From positions 3,885,925 to 3,949,924 of the forward strand of contig NC_021182.1 in the NCBI RefSeq assembly GCF_000389635.1: DNA of 64,000 nucleotides. Direction: 5' to 3'. Position numbers and translations under genes: made by a program. Source of the stretch: Clostridium pasteurianum BC1 (GTDB taxonomy: Bacteria > Bacillota > Clostridia > Clostridiales > Clostridiaceae). Shown here in pieces: positions 1 through 7,307 of this stretch. Every line of letters begins with the position of its first letter. The stretch's first letter is position 1. Below the pieces are notes generated by a model. That model saw only the letters and a program-made list of their open reading frames with translations. It did no database searches and was not told the origin of the DNA.

Positions 1-1
1 A

Positions 2-382
2 GCAGGATCATCAGGAAGAACAACTCAAAATAAAAGTACAACAGAATCAGCTGGATATAATGGTACAAATACAACAACTGGAGGCCCAACCAGAAATACA
101 GGTGCAAATGCATCAATAAAAGGAACAACTGGAAATACAGCTGCAAGTGCATCAACTAGACCATCATCTGAAAATAAAGACACAAATACCGCAACTGAAA
201 CATCATCTGGAAATACAAACGCAAATACCGCAACTAGATCGTCAACTGAAAATACAGTTACAAATACAGCAGCTGGAACATCATCTGAAAATAAAGGTGC
301 AAATACATCAACTGGAGCATCATCTGAAAATAAAGATGCCAATTCAGCAGCTAGAACATCAACTGGAAATACAGCTAACTAA
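2..382 (+). CDS. C-terminal part of a Ser/Thr/Asn/Ala-rich tandem-repeat protein (5' end outside the window)
   Basis: Frame 2 is open from the window edge for 126 codons and ends in TAA at 380-382; there is no in-window start because the gene begins upstream. From about residue 26 to the end the protein is made of 13-residue units with the approximate pattern T-x-x-S-S-E-N-K-x-A-N-T-A, seven full units and one partial. Composition is almost only S, T, N, A, G with alternating charged residues, as in extended surface or stalk regions, and no membrane anchor follows the repeats. A strong hairpin terminator lies about 90 bases downstream. I do not recognise the family. The DNA repeat also opens a long frame on the opposite strand, which I take to be a shadow because it has no independent start signal. 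Confidence 0.7.
   Translation, partial: AGSSGRTTQNKSTTESAGYNGTNTTTGGPTRNTGANASIKGTTGNTAASASTRPSSENKDTNTATETSSGNTNANTATRSSTENTVTNTAAGTSSENKGANTSTGASSENKDANSAARTSTGNTAN
77..379 (+). repeat. 39-bp tandem repeat encoding 13-aa units
   Basis: About 7.8 diverged 39-bp units in a row, always in frame with the protein above, so the repeat is coding rather than a CRISPR array or satellite. Confidence 0.75.
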
Positions 383-474
383 GGTATATATCTAGATTAT
401 ATAGAAACTTCATCCTTTATTTAAATTGAGTTTCAGAATAATTTTATACGTAAAGTATATAATAAAAACTTAAA

Positions 475-515
475 AAATGAGAATAGATTTACCAGAGGTT
501 AATCTATTCTCATTT
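475..515 (+). terminator. Terminator after the repeat-protein gene
   Basis: A 15-bp perfect stem (AAATGAGAATAGATT at 475-489 with its complement at 501-515) and an 11-base loop. A closely related hairpin recurs at 9702-9747. Confidence 0.75.
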
Positions 516-516
516 A

Positions 517-732
517 TTCCTACGCGGCAAGGCACTTCTACCATCATTTTAGAATCCAAATTTTCAATGGTTCCATTATTTTCAGTAATAATTAAAAATA
601 AATATGTGTAAACCATCCAAAATATTTAGGTTCTAAATCTCTTCTGTTTATTCCAAGTACACTTGCATGCATATCCATAATTGCAATTAGCATATCACAG
701 ATATTAATAATTCTATAGTCATCAGGAAACAT
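517..732 (-). pseudogene. Remnant of a GH4 6-phospho-alpha-glucosidase
   Basis: Reading leftward from an ATG at 732, the frame contains a NICDM-type stretch (ICDM), a YFGWFTHIY segment and a stop. A second frame then gives LIITENNGTIENLDSKMM and VEVPCRVG. Both blocks match in order the intact GH4 enzyme at 51777-53102 ([28 protein letters not shown]). The LNHF part of the metal-binding motif is missing, and about 130 residues between the blocks are gone, so at least two deletions have occurred. Seen: the two peptide blocks. Inferred: decay of a MalA/GlvA-like gene. Not functional. Confidence 0.75.
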
Positions 733-745
733 ATCAAAACTTCAA

Positions 746-1141
746 TCATTGCTGCTCAATTCTTATTCCTCTAACATTACCGTTTTCATCCTTATCCAGT
801 GAGAATTTAAATTTTGCATTATTGTCTATATAATTTGGATCGTTTTTATCTGTTACCTTATATGCGTTGCCTTTAGTATATTCTATAAAATTATTTGACT
901 TTAAGGTCTTAACTAATATAGGTATGCTATTTGCATTTGCAACTCCTGCAGCAGCCCATATAGAAACTCCATTTAGTACTACATTATCATACATTGAAAA
1001 TTGCATTTTCTTAGGAATAAATGAACTGTTTTTTACCCCTTCATTTATATACCAATTAGAGAAAGGTCTTAAAATATGTGGACTTACTAAAGCTGCTCCT
1101 ATAATAACTATAATTAAAATTATTTTAAACTTTTTTATAAT
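746..1141 (-). CDS. 131-aa membrane-anchored protein, cassette copy 1; start probably not ATG/GTG/TTG
   Basis: The frame runs well upstream of its first ATG (1006) with a conserved sequence: a basic start, a hydrophobic segment (about residues 6-18) and an FSNWYI motif that is also present in copy 2 at 6505. A strong GGAGG at 1148-1152 precedes CGT-ATT-ATT-ATA-AAA, and no ATG, GTG or TTG lies at the right distance. I place the start at ATT (1139-1141), 6 bases after the GGAGG; ATA three bases later is possible. The C-terminal half (YDN..LNG..I..AAGVA) loosely recalls small pilin-like proteins, but I do not recognise the family. It lies downstream of the 44-aa gene at 1215-1349, under one promoter. 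Confidence 0.55.
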   Translation of the reverse strand: MIKKFKIILIIVIIGAALVSPHILRPFSNWYINEGVKNSSFIPKKMQFSMYDNVVLNGVSIWAAAGVANANSIPILVKTLKSNNFIEYTKGNAYKVTDKNDPNYIDNNAKFKFSLDKDENGNVRGIRIEQQ

Positions 1142-1214
1142 AATACGCCTCCATATTTTAATAGTTTCTACAGTTGTACAAAAAATAAAATGATTCTCTC
1201 CTTAAAGAAATTAT

Positions 1215-1349
1215 TTATTTCTTTTTACGAAAAAATCTTATTATTAAATATAGTCTAAATAGAATTCCATTAATGCCATATTTCTCTTTCTTCTTTTTTA
1301 CCTTTTTAGGTTTATAATCAGATTTCATATAATCTCGTTCACTCAGCAT
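1215..1349 (-). CDS. Small basic 44-aa protein, cassette copy 1
   Basis: ATG at 1349 lies 6 bases after a GGAGG, and the frame closes with TAA at 1215. The product starts MLSERDYM, has a strongly basic centre (KPKKVKKKKEK) and ends in a hydrophobic and basic tail (ILFRLYLI then RFFRKKK). Copy 2 at 6972-7106 is identical except for M/K-to-R and I-to-L type changes, while the DNA differs mostly at third positions, which supports real coding. The function is unknown. A membrane- or nucleic-acid-associated peptide is possible from the charge pattern. Confidence 0.7.
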   Translation of the reverse strand: MLSERDYMKSDYKPKKVKKKKEKYGINGILFRLYLIIRFFRKKK

Positions 1350-1390
1350 GTTGAACCTCCATTACATAATTATATATATTACTTTCTTAT

Positions 1391-1419
1391 ATTTTACGGT
1401 AATATACTAAAAAGGACAA
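1391..1419 (-). promoter_or_regulatory. Promoter of cassette copy 1
   Basis: On the minus strand TTGTCC, a 17-base spacer and TAAAAT. The same boxes and spacing occur in front of copy 2 although the spacer has diverged. Confidence 0.6.
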
Positions 1420-1573
1420 GCATTTACTTTATGTTTTATCATTGACTTATATTGGCCAAATAACCCTTATAAATAACTAAGAGAAGTTTTAACTATTTTG
1501 ATCTTTACTTTTATTCCATATAATGATAGCTTTAATTTATATTGGTGAGTTTTTTTGAAAGAGGATAACATAT

Positions 1574-1843
1574 ATGTCAATTGTTAGTATTAATGATAAC
1601 CCATTTGGACTGATTTTAATTGGCTTTCCACTGTTTACTTTTATAATATCTTTAATAATACAACTTTTAATCAAAAAAAAGATAATCATTTTAAGCATTG
1701 TTTTTATAGGATATTTAATTGCAACCTTTGTTTTATTTAATTCATCTTTCTTAATATGGTGTTTTATTTACACAGCAATATCATTAATTGGAACAATTAT
1801 TGCAGATTTAATACTCAAATTCAAGAAAAAGTTTACTATGTAA
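1574..1843 (+). CDS. Small membrane protein (89 aa)
   Basis: The product has three hydrophobic segments (about residues 10-32, 37-54 and 56-80) separated by short lysine-rich turns, with a basic tail. A GAGGA sequence lies about 8 bases before the ATG. Size and layout resemble the DUF2651-type small membrane proteins of Firmicutes, but that is a loose match and the function is unknown. It is transcribed alone, rightward, with its own terminator just downstream. Confidence 0.55.
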   Translation: MSIVSINDNPFGLILIGFPLFTFIISLIIQLLIKKKIIILSIVFIGYLIATFVLFNSSFLIWCFIYTAISLIGTIIADLILKFKKKFTM

Positions 1844-1870
1844 TCTTCTAATCAATATTAGAGTTCTAAG

Positions 1871-1912
1871 AATACACTCTTCTAAACACTTAATGAATTA
1901 GAAGAGTGTATT
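1871..1912 (+). terminator. Terminator after the small membrane protein gene
   Basis: A perfect 15-bp stem (AATACACTCTTCTAA and complement), a 12-base loop, then a T-rich tail on the plus strand. Confidence 0.8.
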
Positions 1913-2012
1913 TCTTATTTTTCTTCGTAAAAGATAATATTCCTAAATTATATAGAACAATAATTGCCAGAAGGGCTGCTGCTGCAATGAGAACAAATAC
2001 CCTAATAATCAT
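1890..2012 (-). CDS. Possible 40-aa single-span membrane peptide
   Basis: ATG at 2012, TAA at 1890-1892. The peptide begins MIIRVFVLIAAAALLAIIVL and continues with a polar basic tail, a clear single membrane span. The ribosome site is weak (AAAGG only 2 bases before the ATG) and the 3' part overlaps the neighbouring terminator hairpin, so it may be fortuitous. Confidence 0.25.
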   Translation of the reverse strand: MIIRVFVLIAAAALLAIIVLYNLGILSFTKKNKKYTLLIH

Positions 2013-2020
2013 TGCCTTTG

Positions 2021-2053
2021 TCAAACAAAAACAGAGCAACTTCAACTGCTCTG
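2021..2053 (-). terminator. Terminator after the Uma2-family gene
   Basis: Minus strand: CAGAGCA, 8-base loop, TGCTCTG, then a run of T residues. Confidence 0.7.
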
Positions 2054-2059
2054 CTATGT

Positions 2060-2617
2060 TTACTTTTTATTAAATATATTTTCAAGTTCTATTTTTAAGT
2101 CTTTGTAAACTGTACTTGTATATATATCTTTATGAGAAAATACTCTTGGAGTTCCATAAGCCCCATTTACTAAAGTATATTGAGTTATTGATCCATTTGG
2201 TTCCACTATGTTATATTCCAGTACACCAAATTTTTGATATATACGTGCCTTTATAAAATAATCATTATCAGAATACTTTTCAGATACTACTTCGAAAATT
2301 ATTTTTGGTGTTGAAATAAAATTTTCACCTAAGGTTTCAGCATCATCGCACATAACAAAAATATCAGGCAAGAAATTATATTGCTCATTTTCATTTTTGA
2401 ATATAACTTCTATCTGCTCTGAAAAAGGTTCACATCTGCTTCCTTCAAAATATGCGTCTAACTTTGATAATATCTTTCTTACTATTCTATTATGCTTTTG
2501 AGATGTTCTGGAACTAAATAATATCTCTCCATTGAGATATTCACATATACCATCATATTTACTTTGAATTTCTTCAAACTCTTTTGGTGTGATAAACACA
2601 TTTCTGATAGGTTCCAT
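2060..2617 (-). CDS. Uma2 family (DUF820) endonuclease-like protein
   Basis: The 185-aa protein has the layout of the Uma2/DUF820 family, a PD-(D/E)XK-like fold common in clostridia and cyanobacteria: LPDIFVMCD around residues 83-91 and IFEVVSEKYSDND around 107-119 supply the acidic residues, followed by a lysine (about 123) and a strand ending NIVEPNG. I chose the ATG at 2617, which has TTGGAG 8 bases before it, over the upstream GTG at 2635. The biological role of the family is unsettled; nuclease activity is inferred from fold. Single gene with its own terminator. Confidence 0.75.
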   Translation of the reverse strand: MEPIRNVFITPKEFEEIQSKYDGICEYLNGEILFSSRTSQKHNRIVRKILSKLDAYFEGSRCEPFSEQIEVIFKNENEQYNFLPDIFVMCDDAETLGENFISTPKIIFEVVSEKYSDNDYFIKARIYQKFGVLEYNIVEPNGSITQYTLVNGAYGTPRVFSHKDIYTSTVYKDLKIELENIFNKK

Positions 2618-2726
2618 ATTTTCATCTCCAATCACTTAAATATCAAATCTTCTTACCTATATTATATCCAAATTTTATAGAAACTTCATCATTTATTTAA
2701 ATGAGCTTTTAGCGTACCTTTCATCA

Positions 2727-4178
2727 TCAGCTGACGCGTTTAATTTTAATAGCATTACTCTTTTCTTTTGAAATCGCAAGGTACAAACCCAATATAAGAC
2801 ATATTATAAATAAAATTCCGATAACCCTCAAATTAAAATTTATTGAATAAATAAGATCCCCTTTAACATTTGAGTTGCTTAAAGTTCCTATGCCCACAAT
2901 CACTTTTGAAACTAATGCGGGAGATATACTAACTTCAATTATCAATATTACCAATGTCTGACTTAACGCTCTTCCCACATTTAAAACTGTATAATACATG
3001 CCTGATGCTGACCCGACGCTATCTTTAGGAGTAGCTGAAAGTATGGTTTTAGCCATTGAGGGCCATGCTATACTGTTAGCTATTGACATTATTATCAGTG
3101 GTATAACCAGAGCCGGAACAGATAATTGAGGCCCAAGATTTCCAAGTGTAAATGACATTACAGCAAGGACTGCAATTCCTGATACAATCATCCTCAGTGC
3201 CCCAAACCGGTCTGCAAATTTTCCACCTAATGGCCCCATTATAAGCTGTGGTATTGATAGAGGAATAATTAGCATACCTGCATTCATGGGGCTTAATTTC
3301 AATGCACTTTCTAAATATAAAGTTAACAGCAGAGGCAGTGAAAAATAGGCAATACAATAGCTGAGAGTAATTATTAAACCTATTGTATAATTTCTGTATG
3401 ATAGCAGATTAAAATCAAACAGAGGATTTTCTACACGGAGTTCAATAATAACAAAGGCACTCCATAGTAAAACAGCAGCTATAAATAGTCCAATAGTTGG
3501 CACAGACAGCCATCCTGAGGATTGACCTATTGAAAGTGCAGCCATTACTGATACTAATCCTAATCCAAAAGTTAATACTCCTAGCCAATCAATCTTTGCC
3601 TTAATACGAACCTCTGTATTTTCCATAACTAAAAAAGCTCCAGCTATACAGATTATCAAAAATGGTACTGTTATGAAAAACATAGAACGCCATCCAAACC
3701 GGCTGATTAGAGCACCTCCAACTACCGGCCCCGCTACAGATCCAATGACCCATGAGGTAGCATTAATACCTAAAGCAAATCCAAGCTGCTCCTCAGGGAA
3801 GTTCTTGACTATAGTGGGAGTTGCAGTTGAAACAGACAGTGCTGCACCGGCTCCTTGAATTAATCTGAAAATAATTAAAGTAACTCCGGAATTTGCAATG
3901 CCGCAGAAAATTGTACTTACAGTAAATATAATGAGTCCCAGTATAAAAATAGGTTTTGTTCCCAGTGTATCCGCCAATTTTCCCGCTGGCAGTAAAAATA
4001 CGGAATTGGAAATAATATACCCTGTAATAACCAGTAATCCTTCCACAACTGTAATATTAAGACCTTCCATTATTTTAGGCAGACCTATTACAACAATGGT
4101 GGAATCCAGATTTGTAATAAATGCAACTAAAGTAACAACAATTAAAATACTCCATTTGCGTGATTTTGAATTTATCAT
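2727..4178 (-). CDS. MFS drug exporter, DHA2 (14-TM, EmrB/QacA) family
   Basis: A 483-aa integral membrane protein with about 14 hydrophobic segments. It shows the DHA2 signature LDSTIVVIGLP near residues 24-34, the MFS loop motif GKLADTLGTK near 66-75, and the antiporter motif GSVAGPVVGG near 146-155. Such proteins export toxic organic compounds by proton antiport. An AGGAGG lies 7 bases before the ATG. It is divergent from the LysR-type gene at 4304 with about 125 bp between them, the usual arrangement of an exporter and its regulator. The substrate cannot be read from the sequence. Confidence 0.85.
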   Translation of the reverse strand: MINSKSRKWSILIVVTLVAFITNLDSTIVVIGLPKIMEGLNITVVEGLLVITGYIISNSVFLLPAGKLADTLGTKPIFILGLIIFTVSTIFCGIANSGVTLIIFRLIQGAGAALSVSTATPTIVKNFPEEQLGFALGINATSWVIGSVAGPVVGGALISRFGWRSMFFITVPFLIICIAGAFLVMENTEVRIKAKIDWLGVLTFGLGLVSVMAALSIGQSSGWLSVPTIGLFIAAVLLWSAFVIIELRVENPLFDFNLLSYRNYTIGLIITLSYCIAYFSLPLLLTLYLESALKLSPMNAGMLIIPLSIPQLIMGPLGGKFADRFGALRMIVSGIAVLAVMSFTLGNLGPQLSVPALVIPLIIMSIANSIAWPSMAKTILSATPKDSVGSASGMYYTVLNVGRALSQTLVILIIEVSISPALVSKVIVGIGTLSNSNVKGDLIYSINFNLRVIGILFIICLILGLYLAISKEKSNAIKIKRVS

Positions 4179-4303
4179 ATAAGTCCTCCTCTTTCTTACT
4201 GTTTTCTATTTACATTTTACAAGATAATATATATCATGTAAAATGAATATAAATGATATAATAGTTCATTTTTAATGATTTATATTTATAAGGAGTGAAA
4301 TTA

Positions 4304-5197
4304 GTGGAAAGTAATGAATTAAGAATTTTTAAAGCTGTTGCTGAGGAAGGAAGTATTACAAAGGCTGCACAAACTTTAGGTTATGTTCAATCAAATGTGA
4401 CAGCAAGAATCCAGCAATTAGAGGCAGAACTAAAAACACAGCTGTTTTACAGACAACATGGAATGATACTAACTCCTGCAGGTGTAAAACTATCAGTCTA
4501 TGCAGAAAAAATAATACATTTGCTTGATGAGGGAAAAAAGTCACTGAATGATTCTGCTGCTCCTTCGGGAAGTTTGTCAATTGGAGCTAATCATACTCTT
4601 TCTTCTCTAAATATTCCAAGTCTGCTATCGCAATACCATAAATCTTATTCTCAGGTTAATCTATCCCTGACAACAAGTCACTCAGAAGATCTTATTTACA
4701 AAATTCTTCATTTTCAGTTGGATTGTGCCTTTGTAAACATATTTTCTATTAAAGACGACAGCATTGTAAAGGAACTTATATTTGAAGAAAATCTCGTACT
4801 TATTTCCAATCTTGAATGTAATAAGATTGAAGATTTATTTTTAAAATCTTTTTTAATGTACCCAACAGGATGTTCTACCAGAGCCCAACTTGAAAACTGG
4901 CTTAGATTAAATGGTGTTACCAATATACGATTTATGGAATTTAACAATCTTCACTCTATTATAGAAGGTGTACTGGCAGGTCTTGGAGTTTCATTTGTAC
5001 CTAAGTCTGCTGTTAAAAAATATATAGAAGAAGGTTCCATTAAATATTTTACAATACCTTCCCAATACAGCACTACAAAGACTTTTTTTATAAGACATAA
5101 AGATTCTCTAAAGACAAGCGCACTGACAAAATTTATTGATCTAATTGAATTAAAAACACCTTACGGAAAACTTTTTCCAATTAATTTAAACACATAA
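4304..5197 (+). CDS. LysR-family transcriptional regulator
   Basis: About 297 aa. An N-terminal winged helix-turn-helix (FKAVAEEGSITKAAQTLGY, then SNVTARIQQLEAEL) is followed by a periplasmic-binding-like effector domain. The start is taken as the GTG at 4304 because AAGGAG ends 8 bases before it; the upstream GTG at 4295 overlaps that site. The gene is divergent from the MFS exporter, so it most likely controls the exporter and itself from the shared intergenic region. The effector is unknown. Confidence 0.85.
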   Translation: MESNELRIFKAVAEEGSITKAAQTLGYVQSNVTARIQQLEAELKTQLFYRQHGMILTPAGVKLSVYAEKIIHLLDEGKKSLNDSAAPSGSLSIGANHTLSSLNIPSLLSQYHKSYSQVNLSLTTSHSEDLIYKILHFQLDCAFVNIFSIKDDSIVKELIFEENLVLISNLECNKIEDLFLKSFLMYPTGCSTRAQLENWLRLNGVTNIRFMEFNNLHSIIEGVLAGLGVSFVPKSAVKKYIEEGSIKYFTIPSQYSTTKTFFIRHKDSLKTSALTKFIDLIELKTPYGKLFPINLNT

Positions 5198-5281
5198 CAT
5201 TGCTACCTCCCCCCTTCTAAGACCAGGTGTTCGTCACCTTTCTCCATCTGGCAATCCTACTTATGTTTGAAGGAAATTTAA

Positions 5282-5371
5282 TTATCTTCCAAACGGCCAT
5301 CCACCATTAATATTCAGTATCTCTCCGTTTACATAGGAAGCTTCAGAGGAAAATAAAAACCATACAGATGC
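5282..5371 (-). pseudogene. C-terminal remnant of a short-chain dehydrogenase/reductase
   Basis: Minus-strand reading gives ASVWFLFSSEASYVNGEI, then LNINGGWPFGR and a stop. This is the standard SDR ending (FL.S..ASY.NG..L..NGGW). The rest of the gene is missing; at about 5371 it runs straight into the LysR remnant on the other strand. Confidence 0.7.
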
Positions 5372-5512
5372 GGAATGGGAATTGAACTTATTCACGAATC
5401 GGCAAAGAATTTATGGGACGACATTGTATATAAACCGTTACGCGGTATAAATCATTATGCCTACCAATTATCGTTTGCTTGGAGAAAAGAAAATAAAATA
5501 TATACTAAATAA
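5372..5512 (+). pseudogene. C-terminal remnant of a LysR-family regulator
   Basis: The plus-strand frame reads GMGIELIHESAKNLW, then DDIVYKPLRGI and LSFAWRKENKIYTK before TAA at 5510-5512. This is the typical end of a LysR effector domain. There is no DNA-binding part and no start. It abuts the SDR remnant tail to head, so a deletion or inversion joined two formerly separate genes. Confidence 0.65.
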
Positions 5513-5551
5513 GAGCTTAAAATTCTTTATTTATAAGAATTTTAAGCTCTT
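5511..5551. terminator. Strong hairpin between the LysR remnant and the CMD gene
   Basis: A perfect 17-bp stem (AAGAGCTTAAAATTCTT and complement) with a 7-base loop. Symmetric enough to stop transcription from both sides; it serves the leftward CMD gene. Confidence 0.75.
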
Positions 5552-5570
5552 ATTTGTTAAGTGGTGATTA

Positions 5571-5939
5571 TTAATTATCCAAAAAAATCTCCTTTGCAAC
5601 TGAAACAGCATTTAGCACTCTTGGAAAACCAACATAAGGGATACACTGTAAAAAGACTTCTATAATTTCTTTCTCTGATATTCCTACATTTAGTGCTCCA
5701 TTAATATGAACCTTTAATTGTTTTTCGCATCCACCTAATGCTGTGAGCGCAGATAAAGTAACAATTTCTCTTTGCTTTAAGTCAAAGGTTGGTCTAGTAT
5801 AAATGTCTCCAAAAGCAAATTCAATGATATATTTTCCAAGGTCTGGAGCAATATCTTTAAGAAACTCTATTACCTCTGCCCCTCCTTTTCCATCAACCTC
5901 TTTAAGCTTATTTAATCCTTTTTCATATCTATTTTCCAT
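5571..5939 (-). CDS. Carboxymuconolactone decarboxylase (AhpD-like) family protein
   Basis: 122 aa, the usual length for the CMD family. The core motif is GGCEKQLKVHINGALNVG near residues 69-86: Cys71 and His78 lie seven apart as in AhpD-like proteins, but the second Cys of a CxxC pair is replaced by Gln, so a classical CxxC peroxidase-reducing cycle looks unlikely. GGAGG lies 10 bases before the ATG. The gene is divergent from a MerR-type regulator and its promoter carries the MerR operator, so it probably responds to a chemical stress sensed by that protein. Confidence 0.8.
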   Translation of the reverse strand: MENRYEKGLNKLKEVDGKGGAEVIEFLKDIAPDLGKYIIEFAFGDIYTRPTFDLKQREIVTLSALTALGGCEKQLKVHINGALNVGISEKEIIEVFLQCIPYVGFPRVLNAVSVAKEIFLDN

Positions 5940-5971
5940 AATTGAATTACCTCCTTTTTTCTGATAATATT

Positions 5972-6002
5972 ATCATATATGCTGGAGTTAACTCCATGTC
6001 AA
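5972..6002 (-). promoter_or_regulatory. MerR-type promoter and operator for the CMD gene
   Basis: Minus strand TTGACA (5997-6002), a 19-bp spacer and TATGAT (5972-5977). The spacer holds the perfect palindrome TGGAGTTAACTCCA (5983-5996). A stretched 19-20 bp spacer with a central dyad is the hallmark of MerR-family activated promoters. Confidence 0.85.
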
Positions 6003-6020
6003 TAGCGAGGTGATTTTATA

Positions 6021-6389
6021 TTGAATTATTATATTGGAGAGTTTTCTAAAAAAGTTGGTATGAGCATTGATACCTTACGATATTATGAAAAAATTGGTTT
6101 GATCTATCCTAAAAGAGATAGTATTAATAAAAGAATATATTGTGAAAAGGATATAGCGTGGCTAAATTTTATAATTCGTTTAAAAGAAACAAATATGCCC
6201 ATTAAACAGATCCAATATTATGCTAAGCTGCGCTATCAGGGAGACAGCACAGTAGAAAAACGTCTGGAACTTTTAGAAGAACAAATGGATAGATTGAATA
6301 TGGAGAAGAAAAAAATAGAAGAAAATATAATACATTTAGATAAAAAAATTAATACTTATAAGAAAATGATTAATAAAAAAAATGATTAG
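6021..6389 (+). CDS. MerR-family transcriptional regulator
   Basis: 122 aa. The N-terminal winged helix reads YYIGEFSKKVGMSIDTLRYY, then EKIGLIYPKR. A long dimerisation helix follows (about residues 80-118, rich in E, K and L). No C-terminal ligand domain or cysteine cluster is present, so it belongs with the short stress-responsive MerR proteins rather than the metal sensors. The start is TTG at 6021, preceded by GAGG at 6007-6010. It faces away from the CMD gene, and the operator lies in between. Confidence 0.88.
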   Translation: MNYYIGEFSKKVGMSIDTLRYYEKIGLIYPKRDSINKRIYCEKDIAWLNFIIRLKETNMPIKQIQYYAKLRYQGDSTVEKRLELLEEQMDRLNMEKKKIEENIIHLDKKINTYKKMINKKND

Positions 6390-6504
6390 TATCTCTATAT
6401 TAGATTTTATCATTTTGTATGAAAACTTTTAATATAATGTGGAGGAATAATTGGATTAAAATAAATAGAGCCTATATACTTTTTACATCCATCCAAGACT
6501 TTAA

Positions 6505-6900
6505 TCATTGCTGCTCAATTCTTATTCCTCTAACATTACCGTTTTCATCTTTATCCAGTGAAAATTTAAATTTTGCGTTATTGTCTATATAATTTGGATC
6601 GTTTTTATCTGTTACTTTATATGTATTAGTTTTAGTATATTCTGTAAAATTATTTGACTTTGAGGTCTTAACTAATATAGGTATATTATTTGCATATACA
6701 ACTCCTGCGGCAGCCCCTATAGACGCTCCATTTAATACTACATTATCATACATTGAAAATTGCATTTTTGGGGTAATAAATGAACTGTTTTTTACTCCTT
6801 CACTTATGTACCAATTAGAGAAAGACTTTGAAATATGTGTACTTAGTAATGCTGCTCCTATGATACCTATAATCAAAATTATTTTAAATTTTTTTATGAT
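6505..6900 (-). CDS. 131-aa membrane-anchored protein, cassette copy 2; start probably not ATG/GTG/TTG
   Basis: Close paralogue of the protein at 746-1141, about 85% identical by eye over its full length, with the same TM segment (ILIIGIIGAALL), FSNWYI motif and C-terminal DENGNVRGIRIEQQ. GGAGG at 6907-6911 is followed by CGT-ATT-ATC-ATA-AAA, so again no common start codon is in place; I use ATC at 6898-6900. The frame can be extended to a GTG at 6972 that overlaps the stop of the 44-aa gene, but that extension is out of frame in copy 1 because of a 1-base length difference, so it is probably not coding. Function unknown. Confidence 0.55.
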   Translation of the reverse strand: MIKKFKIILIIGIIGAALLSTHISKSFSNWYISEGVKNSSFITPKMQFSMYDNVVLNGASIGAAAGVVYANNIPILVKTSKSNNFTEYTKTNTYKVTDKNDPNYIDNNAKFKFSLDKDENGNVRGIRIEQQ

Positions 6901-6971
6901 AATACGCCTCCATATTTTAACAGTTTTATACTTATACAAAAAATAAAATAATTCTCTCAAAAGGAAGATCA

Positions 6972-7106
6972 CTATTTCTTTTTACGAAAAAATCTTAATA
7001 TTAAATATAGCCTAAATAGAATTCCATTAATACCATATTTCTCTTTTTTCTTCTTTACCTTTTTAGGTTTATAATCAGATCTCATATAATCTCGTTCACT
7101 TAGCAT
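6972..7106 (-). CDS. Small basic 44-aa protein, cassette copy 2
   Basis: ATG at 7106 and TAG at 6972-6974, same length as copy 1. It begins MLSERDYMRSDYKPKK and ends LRFFRKKK. The ribosome site is GGGGG in place of GGAGG. It has the same promoter layout and the same downstream 131-aa gene, so the pair moves or duplicates as a unit. Function unknown. Confidence 0.7.
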   Translation of the reverse strand: MLSERDYMRSDYKPKKVKKKKEKYGINGILFRLYLILRFFRKKK

Positions 7107-7145
7107 ATTGAACCCCCATTACATAATCATATATTACTTTTCTTT

Positions 7146-7174
7146 ATTTTAAGGTATTTTAATAAAAAGGACAA
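7146..7174 (-). promoter_or_regulatory. Promoter of cassette copy 2
   Basis: TTGTCC, 17 bases, TAAAAT on the minus strand, matching copy 1. Confidence 0.6.
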
Positions 7175-7307
7175 GTATTGACATGAAATTAAGATATAGC
7201 CTAAAACTAGCTTATAATGAAAATTATTTTAATAATTCTTTTAGTATTTGCATTTACACCTCAGCATCTACTTGTAACCCATGAGATATTTTATTAAAAC
7301 AACCTAT

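Noticed and set aside
25-342. Long minus-strand frame with F/V/D-rich repeats
   Set aside because: It is the antisense of the coding 39-bp repeat; no ribosome site, and the plus-strand frame continues across the window edge and ends just before a terminator.
77-379. Possible CRISPR-like array (regular 39-bp periodicity)
   Set aside because: There are no alternating unique spacers; the whole unit is diverged and in frame, so it is a coding repeat.
867-1193. Plus-strand 108-aa frame
   Set aside because: Antisense to the 131-aa cassette gene, whose paralogue at 6505-6900 conserves the minus-strand protein.
2660-2705. Short repeat TAGAAACTTCATC-x-TTTATTTAAA shared with 400-430
   Set aside because: About 30 bases in AT-rich DNA with no hairpin or repeat ends; too little to call an element.
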